64,000 nucleotides of DNA from CAZYFH01 sp965197395 (GTDB taxonomy: Bacteria > Acidobacteriota > Vicinamibacteria > Vicinamibacterales > UBA8438). Both the position numbers and the translations under genes were made by a program. Of this stretch, positions 26,894 to 34,640 are shown one piece after another (position 1 is the stretch's first letter; each line of letters begins with the position of its first letter). The notes under the pieces were generated by a model. That model was given only the letters and a program-made list of their open reading frames with translations. It was not told the DNA's origin and did not search any database. The stretch spans positions 1 to 64,000 of the forward strand of contig CBDANB010000002.1 in NCBI GenBank assembly GCA_965197395.1, in the 5' to 3' direction.

Positions 26894-29800
26894 ATGACCG
26901 TGACCGTGCGCCGCGTGTTCACCCTGTTTGCACTGTTGGCGGCGTTGACTCCCGGGCGTGCCCCCGCCCAGGTCACCACGACGGGGAACATCCGTGTCGC
27001 CGTGACCGATCAGGACGATCTGGCGGTACCTGGCGCAACTGTTACCGCCGCGGCGGAGGATGCCGCGACGACGCGCGTCGCGGTGACCGATACCCGGGGG
27101 CTGGCGGAGCTGGCCGCGCTGAATCCGTCCGCCCGCTACGTCGTCACCGTCGAGCTCCAGGGATTTCAGGCGATCCGCCAGGAGGACTTCCTCGTCCGCG
27201 CGGGTCAGACGGCGTCCACCGCAGTCACGTTGACGGTCGGCAACGTGACCGATACCGTCGTGGTGACCGCCGCGTCTCCGGTGGTCGACGTGACGAGTGC
27301 GGTGGTGGCCGAGGACATCACCCTCGATCTGACGGAGGCGGTCCCGACGGGCCGGACCTACCAGAGCTATCTGCAGCTGGTGCCGGGCGTGTTTCCCGAC
27401 GACCCGGAGTCGCCCGGGAACCCCGCGTCGAAGTCGGGACTCAACTACAGCGACATCGACGGCAATACGAGCGTGTCGCGCGACAACTTCTACTACATCG
27501 ACGGGATCAACGTCACCGACGGCGTGAGTGGCACCTTCGGCGCGAACCTGAACACCGAGATCATCCAGGAGCAGCAGGTGCTGACCGGCGGCATCCCCGC
27601 GGAATTCGTCGGCGCCCCGGGCCTGCTGTCCAGCGTCATCACCAAGTCCGGGACCAACCAGTTCAGCGGCTCGGTGAACTACTTCTTCCAGAACGACGGC
27701 CTCGTCGCCGAGAACCGCAACGCCGCCGACCTGAAGTTCTCGCGCTTCGACGCGGCCGTCACGGGCGGGGGGCCGATGGTCGCCAACGAGGCGTGGTTCT
27801 TCGGCAGCTACCGCCGCCTGGAGCGCAGGGACACTGTCGTCGCCCTGGACGGAGTGGACGCCATCCGTACCGTCGAAAACACGCAGGATCAGTTCTACGG
27901 CCGCGGCACCTGGGCTCCGACCACCACCGACACGTTGAGCTTTACGTTCCTGAACGATCCGACCGACATCAGCGGCAGCCGCGACCGTGACGTGACGAAC
28001 GCGCGCAACCGGAGCCGCGTGCAGGGCGGCAACAACTACCACCTGAAGTACAACCGCCTGTTCCGCGGCGTGCTCGTCGAGGGTTCGTACAGCCGGCACA
28101 ACGGGGAGGTGTCGGACTTCGCGGTCGTGCCCGGTCCGCGCAACAGTATCGTCTTCCGCGACACCGACGTGCGGACACTCGAAGACGAGCAGCTCGGCGG
28201 GTTCGGGCTCGACGACCTGGACCAGCGCGACACCGCGGGATACAAGGGGAGCGCGGTGGTGCAGGTCGGGCGGCACGCCATCCACGGCGGCGTCGAGTTC
28301 ATGCGCAACACGAACTACCGCGACACGAGGTACGACGGCGGGTTGTACGTGTCGCTGTCGTCTGCGCTGTCAGGGTTGGCGGCCGGTAGCCTGATTGCCG
28401 GCCGCTTCACCAACACGCAGTTCGACCCGACGAACAGCAGCGACTACAGCGGCTTTGTCCGGACCATCGACGGGTTGCCGAACCGGACCGAAGTTTTACG
28501 GCCTGTACGACGGGAACCGCGACGGCACGATCACCCAGGACGAACTTGCGGTGAGCCTCTCATTCGACAGCACGGCCGGTAATCCGCACGGCGCGATCAA
28601 CTACGACCGGCAGGTGCAAACCGCGCTGGGGTCGCAGGAGACGCGCTCCAACGGCCTCAGCCTGTTCGTGCAGGACACGTTCACCGTTACGGACAACCTG
28701 TCGTTTAACCTCGGCGTGCGCACCGAGAGGTTCGCGCACTTCGCGACCGACGGCACGAACGTGTTCACCCTCGATTGGACGTTTGCGCCGCGCCTCAGCG
28801 TGTCGTACGACCCGTCGGGCAGCGGCCAGCAGCGCATCAGCGCGTTCTACGGCCGCTACTACGACCCGATCCGCAACAACCTGACCAACTTTGCCGGAAC
28901 CCTCAGCGGGTCGACGCGCGAAGAGCAGGTGTACGCCAATGACCAGTGGGTGACGTACCGCGTGCGGGGCGGGCCGCAGCAGGCCGACGCGCTGTTTGCG
29001 CCGACCACCAAGACGCCTTGGACTGACGACTTCCAGTTGAGCTACGAGACCGATCTCGGCCAGGAGCGCAGCTTCATGATGCTGTACACGCGGCGCCGGA
29101 CGCGCGACATCATCGAGGACTACGATCTGGCGCTCTACGCCTTCCGTGACGACGGCACCACGACCTATCCGAGGCCGGTCGAGCATCCCGACTCGCTGTT
29201 CCTCGGCCTCGACTACTTCGGCTACGACGCCTTTCCCGAATCGAACTTCATCATTGCGACGCTTGCCGGCGGCCGGCGGGACTATCAGGGTGTGGAATTC
29301 ACGTTCAGGCAGCGGCTGCGGGATAATTGGCAGGCGCTGGCGGCCTACACCTTCGGCAACGCCACGGGGAACACCAACTCGGATTCGAACGCCGACTTCC
29401 AGGGCGACGTGCTCTGGCTGGACCCGCGCGGGCCGCACCAGGTGGGGGTCCAGCCCGGCTCGATCGCGCATCTGTTCAAGCTCAGCTCGTCGTACAGCTG
29501 GGACCAGGGCTTCCAGATCGGCGGCAACTGGCGCTGGAACGCCGGCACGGTCGCCAGCCGTACGTTCCGGGCGTCGGGCCGGAACCTGCCGGTGCGCGTG
29601 GACCCGGGCGAGGAGTTCGACTTCGCCGGCATCACGCGGCGCTGGCTCTCGCCGGAGGCGGTCGGCACCCTCCGCAACCCCGCGTACGGCCTCGTCGACA
29701 TCCGGCTGCTCTACAACTCCCGCTTCGCCGGTTACCGGCTGGAGCTGTTCGCCGACATCTTCAACCTGTTCGACACCCAGGACGCCACCCGCAACCAGGA

Positions 29801-29894
29801 CCTGCTCGCCGGCGCCGGCGGCAACGACTTCGGCGACGGCATCCGCTTCACGCCCCCACGGCGCATGTTCCTCGGCGTCCGGCTCAACTTCTAG
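26894..29894 (+). pseudogene. Oar-like TonB-dependent receptor with one frameshift
   Basis: About 1000 residues in two frames. The first part has a signal peptide (VFTLFALLAALTPGRAPAQ), a carboxypeptidase-regulatory Ig-like domain (residues about 30-115) and a plug domain (SVSRDNFYYIDGINVTDG). The frame breaks at 28488-28495 (GACCGAAGTTTTACGG). The second part carries the barrel with a perfect EF-hand loop at 28509-28544 (DGNRDGTITQDE), then FVQDTFTVTDNLSFNLGVR and the C-terminal FLGVRLNF. Removing one base at the break restores a normal receptor, so it is either a recent mutation or a sequencing error. Such receptors import large or complexed substrates in Acidobacteriota; the ligand cannot be told. 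Confidence 0.85.
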
Positions 29895-30723
29895 GCAAAG
29901 AGCAGCCGGCCACTCGGCGATGCTTCCACTACAAGTCCATCATCGGCGATGGCCTTCGCGCCCGGAGTCCAGCTGGGCAGGGGAGTGCGGTCGTCCTCGG
30001 CTGTAAGATCCTCAATCGGATGACCGAGCTTGGCCGACCAGCGTCATATCGCATCGGTAGGTGAGGATCTTGTCGGTTGGCATCGTGCGGGCCAGTGACG
30101 ATTCGTGCAACAACGCCCCTCGATGCCGTGATCGCGGGATGGCTGCTCATGGCCGGAATGCGCCGTAGCGAGGTAAGCGCCCTGCGCTGGTCCGACGTGG
30201 TCGACGTTACCGACGTCTCCCTAACGATTTATCGGGAGATTTCGTGCAGGGCTTCCCTGTCGTTCGCACCGCACGAACGCGTCTACAGCGGCGCGGAACC
30301 GGAAAACCTAGTCGGTTCCTCACACAAATGTGTGCACGATTCAGCCCCCAGCAGGTCAGCCACGCCGTGGAAAGAGGCTGCGGATGTGTTCGTGCCCGCG
30401 AATCAGCGGTGAAGTCGTCTATCGCTCAGTCGACGGCCGCCTGCGCGGGCCCCGCTTTTGGTGGGGGGCCTGCTCGACGGCAGCCGGTCCCACCTCAAGG
30501 TGCTGAGGCGCTGGCATTTACAGGGCGACGAACCATGAACACTCGTGGAACGCGGCCTGGACTTTCGCCGACGTTTTACCGCTGGGCCGAACCCTCGCTG
30601 ACTGTTCAGCCCCTTGGCACTGGCAGGCCCCTCGCGATTTCCGCCGTGTACCGTGGGCCGGACTTTCCGAGAGCCTGCAGTTCCTCTCCAGATACAGACG
30701 GTGTTCTCCAGCCACGTAAGTCG
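29895..30723. other. Stretch with a tyrosine-recombinase fragment
   Basis: Around 30100-30215 the plus strand reads DAVIAGWLLMAGMRRSEVSA, LRWSDVVDVTD, the first catalytic-Arg box of integrases. The frame then decays (stops and shifts) and ends with FSPQQVSHAVE near 30340-30370, which may be a later piece of the same gene. 30420-30723 holds nothing clear. Confidence 0.6.
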
Positions 30724-30964
30724 ATGACAATGCTTGACTTATTAGCCATGGAACCGGCCAAAGCTGCACCGATCCCTGAGAGGAACCACCTAGTCCAGAG
30801 GACAACGGACTACGAGAGCCTCACCAACAAGTACTACGATCTTGTCACGGATTTCTATGAATGGGGCTGGGGTGAGTCGTTCCACTTTGCGCCGCCGAGC
30901 CCCGAACGAGAGCTTTTCCGCGTCACTCGCTCGCCATGAACTACCTGGCCCACAGGCTCCCGTA
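30724..30964 (+). pseudogene. Sterol C-24 methyltransferase N-terminal remnant
   Basis: From an ATG at 30724 it reads TNKYYDLVTDFYEWGWGESF followed by HFAP. This matches the signature of Erg6/SMT1-type sterol methyltransferases (YYDLVTDFYEYGWGxSFHF). The frame then shifts: one frame gives NESFSASLARHE, the next NYLAHRL, together forming the ESFxxSLARHExYLAHRL block that follows in the family. The SAM-binding domain is absent: the gene ends where the palindrome at 30965 begins. Hence a dead fragment, but of a gene that is rare in bacteria. Confidence 0.7.
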
Positions 30965-30988
30965 TGTCCCAAACGACCGTTTGCGATA
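30965..30988. repeat. 24-bp palindrome, site 3
   Basis: TGTCCCAAACGA followed by CCGTTTGCGATA. It abuts the broken end of the sterol-methyltransferase fragment and is followed by CAGGCTG, as at site 1. Confidence 0.75.
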
Positions 30989-31143
30989 CAGGCTGTAAGG
31001 GTATCGAAATCGTGGGCAGTCAGCGAAAAGGAAACGAGATGCTGGACGCCGGTCGGCATCGACCTGTCGCCGTGAGTCCGCCCGCCCTTGCCGCCCTGTT
31101 CGGTCTCTGCTAACGTCAAGGCTTGTTGGTCAAAGGAGGATCC

Positions 31144-31431
31144 ATGCACACAGGGCTTGCACGACGTAGCCCTGGCTGGCGCGCCTGGATCGCCATCCTG
31201 GCGATAGCGCTGGTCGGTGCTACATCCGCCGCGGCCACTGGGCACGAGGAGCACGCAACCGATCAGGATTGCACGGTCTGCCAGCTCCGACACCAGCCCG
31301 CCGCGACACTGTCCGGATCTCTGCACGTCGGGTTCACGGCTGCCCCGGAGCCGTTCGAGCAGGCTCCCGACGCTGGATGGACCGCAGTCGGTCACTTCCG
31401 CCACCTCCCGGCCCGCGCCCCGCCCGCCTAG
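31144..31431 (+). CDS. Small exported CxxC protein (DUF2946-like)
   Basis: A 95-residue protein with a signal peptide (WIAILAIALVGATSAAA) followed by a His/Cys-rich segment (GHEEHATDQDCTVCQLRHQP). This is the layout of DUF2946-type periplasmic proteins near metal-uptake receptors. AAAGGAGG lies just before the ATG at 31144. It is directly upstream of a His-rich TonB receptor on the same strand, so a role in periplasmic metal handling is likely. Confidence 0.6.
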   Translation: MHTGLARRSPGWRAWIAILAIALVGATSAAATGHEEHATDQDCTVCQLRHQPAATLSGSLHVGFTAAPEPFEQAPDAGWTAVGHFRHLPARAPPA

Positions 31432-31662
31432 TTTCCGTCACCCGCTGATTTCGTTCCGTCGTGGTCGCGACCGCCGTCGAGCCGGCGCGCGCCCGTGGTG
31501 CATGAGCACGTGCGGCCGGGCGTGAGTGCCGTCTCCCGGAACCGCTCGGGCTCCTGTTTCCTGGCGTGGTTAGAGGGTACCCGGCCCGCGCGGCCCGCAT
31601 CGCACGAGGGCGACCGGAACATGGTTTGTGAAGAGTTTGGGAAACTCGGAAAGGGGAGATCG

Positions 31663-34020
31663 ATGTACCGATTGATTGCGACATGTCTCGCGGTGGCGGC
31701 CGCGGGCGCTTCAACCAGGGTAGCGGCGCAGGAGAACGGTGCGGTGCGTGGCACCGTGACGCTGGAAGAGAACGGGGACCCCGTCCATGGTGCGGTGATC
31801 CTCGTCGTCGGATCGGGTGCCTTCGCGCTGACCGACAAACAAGGGCTGTTCGAGATCGACGACGTGCCGGCCGGCTTGTACGCGGTTCTCGCGCAGCGCG
31901 AGCATCTGACCGCAGTCCGGCAGGTGGTGACTGTCGATGCCGGTGCGGCGGCGACGCTGGACTTCGTGCTCCGGCTCTCTCCCATTCACGAGGACGTGAC
32001 CGTGACCGCCTCGGTGAGCGGAACCGAGACGACGTTCGAGGCATTCAACGCTGTCTCCACCCTCGACTCCTTTGACATCGCCTTGGCATCGGCCGGCAGC
32101 CTCGGCGCCGCCCTGCAGCGTGAGCCGGGCATCGCGAGCCGCAGCTTCGGCCCCGGATCGAGCCGCCCGGTCATCCGCGGCTTCGACGGCGACCGGGTGC
32201 TCATCCTGGAGGACGGGCTTCGCACCGGCGACCTGTCCAGCCAGTCCGGTGACCACGGTGTCACCATCGACCCGAACGGGGCCGAGCGGATCGAGATCGT
32301 GCGCGGTCCGGCGACGCTGCTCTACGGCTCGAACGCGGTGGGCGGACTCGTCAACGTCATCACGCCGCACGAGAGCTACCGCGAGTCACTGTTTGACGGC
32401 ACGCGGGTGCAGTTCGGCACCAATGTCGGCAGCGGGAATGCCGAGGCGGGCACCATCGCCAGTCTGCAGCACGCGCAGGGGAACCTGCTCGTCTGGGGCG
32501 GCGGCAGCATGCGGCGCACGGACGACTACGACACGCCCGCGGGCACCATCGAGAACTCCGCCACCAAGTTGATGAACGCGCGCGCCGGTCTGGGCTGGTT
32601 CGGTGACCGGTTCTTCGCGAGCGGCGGATTCACAGCGGAGGATGGCCGCTATGGCGTGCCGTTCGCGAACGAGTTCCACGGTCATCACGACGCTCACGGC
32701 GACGACCACCACGCGGAAGAGGAAGAGGCCCACGACGAGGACGGGGACGATCATAAAGAAGAGATCGAGATCGATCTCGAGTCCCACCGCCGCGTCGGGC
32801 GCTTCGACATGGGCCTGCGCAACCTGAGCAACAGCGTGATCGAAGGCGTGCGCGTCGCGCTGAACGTCATCGACTGGAACCACGACGAGCTGGAGGTCGA
32901 AGAGGGCATCGAGAACGTCGGCACGCGGTTCACGAACCAGACCTACATCCTGCGGGCCGACGTCGATCAGCAGCAGACGGACCGTTTCTCGGGCAGGTTC
33001 GGGGCCTGGACCCAGCTCCGCGACTTCGAGGCGGTCGGCGCCGAGGCGCTGGCCCCGCAGACCGACCAGACTTCCTTTGCCGCGTTCGCGTACGAAGAGG
33101 TCACCTTCGGCCGCGTCCGGCTACAGTTCGGCGGCCGCGTCGAACAGAACGACTACCGGACCGCGGAGCGCGGCGGGGGGCACGGCCACGACACGGACGG
33201 CGACGACCACGGCGCGGAGGACGAGGAGCACCGCCTGGAGGCGCCCGATCCGCGCGACCGGCAGTTCCTCGGTGCGTCGACCTCCATCGGCCTGCGCGCC
33301 GACGTCGGTGCCGACAGCGCCTTCGTCGCCAACCTCACTCACTCGCACCGGGCGCCGGCGCTCGAGGAGCTCTACAACTTCGGCCCGCACGTCGGGAACC
33401 TCGCCTTCGAGGTCGGCAACCCCGAACTCGACGCAGAGACGACGCTCGGCCTCGACGTGAGCTTCCGCCACCAGACCGACCGCGTGCGCAGCAACCTGAA
33501 CGCCTACGTCTACTCCATCGACAACTTCATCTTCGGCGACCGAACCGGTGAAGTGGAGGACACCCTGCCGGTCCTGGACTTCATCCAAGGCGACAGCCGC
33601 GTCGCGGGGTTCGACGCCAGGGGCAGCGTCCGGCTGGGCGGCAACGCCTGGGCGACGCTCGGCATCGGCTACGTCGATGCGACCCTGACGACGACGGGGG
33701 AACCGCTGCCGCGCATCCCGCCGCTGCGCGGGATCCTGAGCCTCGACATCCCCTACGGCGGATTCACGCTCAGCCCGGAACTGGAGTTCGCGGGGCAACA
33801 GGCCGACGTGTTCCGGGACGAGGCGGAGACCGATGGCTACTCCGTCGTCAACCTGCGGGCGTCGTACGTCTGGCCGCGGCAGCACGCGGCGCACATCCTG
33901 TCCTTCACGGGCTATAACCTGACGGACGCGCTCTATCGCAACCACACGTCATTCATCAAAGACTTGGCCCCGGAGATGGGCCGCGGGGTCAGGGTGAACT
34001 ACTCGGTACGATTCTTCTAG
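31663..34020 (+). CDS. TonB-dependent receptor, ZnuD-like zinc importer
   Basis: A 785-residue outer-membrane receptor. Signal peptide 1-22 (LIATCLAVAAAGASTRVAAQ); carboxypeptidase-regulatory domain about 25-110; plug about 130-245 with SRPVIRGFDGDRVLILEDGL and GPATLLYGSNAVGGLVNVIT; a barrel ending in VNYSVRFF. Two extracellular loops are rich in His and acidic residues (GHHDAHGDDHHAEEEEAHDE near residues 347-366; GHGHDTDGDDHGAEDEEH near 507-525), the hallmark of ZnuD-type zinc receptors. The ATG at 31663 has GGGGAGA upstream. A small CxxC exported protein precedes it. Intact. Confidence 0.85.
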   Translation: MYRLIATCLAVAAAGASTRVAAQENGAVRGTVTLEENGDPVHGAVILVVGSGAFALTDKQGLFEIDDVPAGLYAVLAQREHLTAVRQVVTVDAGAAATLDFVLRLSPIHEDVTVTASVSGTETTFEAFNAVSTLDSFDIALASAGSLGAALQREPGIASRSFGPGSSRPVIRGFDGDRVLILEDGLRTGDLSSQSGDHGVTIDPNGAERIEIVRGPATLLYGSNAVGGLVNVITPHESYRESLFDGTRVQFGTNVGSGNAEAGTIASLQHAQGNLLVWGGGSMRRTDDYDTPAGTIENSATKLMNARAGLGWFGDRFFASGGFTAEDGRYGVPFANEFHGHHDAHGDDHHAEEEEAHDEDGDDHKEEIEIDLESHRRVGRFDMGLRNLSNSVIEGVRVALNVIDWNHDELEVEEGIENVGTRFTNQTYILRADVDQQQTDRFSGRFGAWTQLRDFEAVGAEALAPQTDQTSFAAFAYEEVTFGRVRLQFGGRVEQNDYRTAERGGGHGHDTDGDDHGAEDEEHRLEAPDPRDRQFLGASTSIGLRADVGADSAFVANLTHSHRAPALEELYNFGPHVGNLAFEVGNPELDAETTLGLDVSFRHQTDRVRSNLNAYVYSIDNFIFGDRTGEVEDTLPVLDFIQGDSRVAGFDARGSVRLGGNAWATLGIGYVDATLTTTGEPLPRIPPLRGILSLDIPYGGFTLSPELEFAGQQADVFRDEAETDGYSVVNLRASYVWPRQHAAHILSFTGYNLTDALYRNHTSFIKDLAPEMGRGVRVNYSVRFF

Positions 34021-34129
34021 CGACACGAGCGGGCAGACTTCGCCCCGTCCCGCGTAAGGCCGCCGGCCAGAATCCCTCGCTGGCGGGCGGCTCGCGCTAG
34101 CGAAGGCCAGCGCTGCCGCAACGCGCGTC

Positions 34130-34405
34130 TCGTGGCAAGTGGCGAGCGCCTGACGCCGGAATGGCTGACCATTCCTGAGCGTGGCATCTATACCGGCGTG
34201 GCGATCTTCGCGGCCGTCGGGTCCGGGAAGACCTCCGCGTGTAGGCACCCGTTCGCGCGCCAGTGACTAGGCTGGCAAGCGACGAATCCCGAGCGGCGAC
34301 TGCCGCGCGCGTCTGAGAAGTCAACGGCGATTGTTACCGCGACATCCGCCGGATGCTGACCGAACTGGACCGCGCGGTAACCGAAGCCCCGGACCCGTGC
34401 CCGCA
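34130..34405 (+). pseudogene. Degenerate TraG/VirD4-type ATPase fragment
   Basis: The sequence parallels 37516-37730: EWLTIPERGIYTGVAIFAAV and GSGKTSA, then a stop, then RDIRRMLTELDRA. It is thus a second, decayed copy of the coupling-protein gene at 37-38 kb, with an internal deletion and stops. It ends at the palindrome at 34406. Confidence 0.75.
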
Positions 34406-34429
34406 TGTCGCAAACGACCGTTTACGACA
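34406..34429. repeat. 24-bp palindrome, site 4
   Basis: TGTCGCAAACGA followed by CCGTTTACGACA, then TATGCTGATC, close to the AGGCTGATC after site 1. It cuts the TraG-like fragment. Confidence 0.8.
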
Positions 34430-34640
34430 TATGCTGATCCTGAACCACACGGGTGCGATCGAGTGTCTGGTCGGCGCGGCACGCGTGGCCAGCTTTCACG
34501 GCCGTCCGTCGTCTGCCATGATGCGGGACGCGGACGACGTGACGCTGGCCCCTCCTGGCCCCCCGATCGCCCCGCCGCGACAGGAGCACATTCCACACCC
34601 CTCGGGCGCTGAGGCCGTCCCGTGGGAAAGGAGGGAGCGC

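Noticed and set aside
26849..28285. Minus-strand open frame of 478 codons opposite the TonB receptor
   Set aside because: Antisense shadow. The plus-strand receptor has signal peptide, plug and barrel signatures.
30724..30964. Claim of active sterol biosynthesis
   Set aside because: Only a frameshifted N-terminal fragment exists here, without a SAM-binding domain; nothing else of the pathway is in the window.
24550..34429. The 24-bp palindromes as integron attC sites
   Set aside because: attC sites have paired but imperfect RYYYAAC and GTTRRRY cores with a variable centre, and no integron integrase or gene-cassette array is present. The short, perfect palindrome next to a resolvase start fits a serine-recombinase site better.
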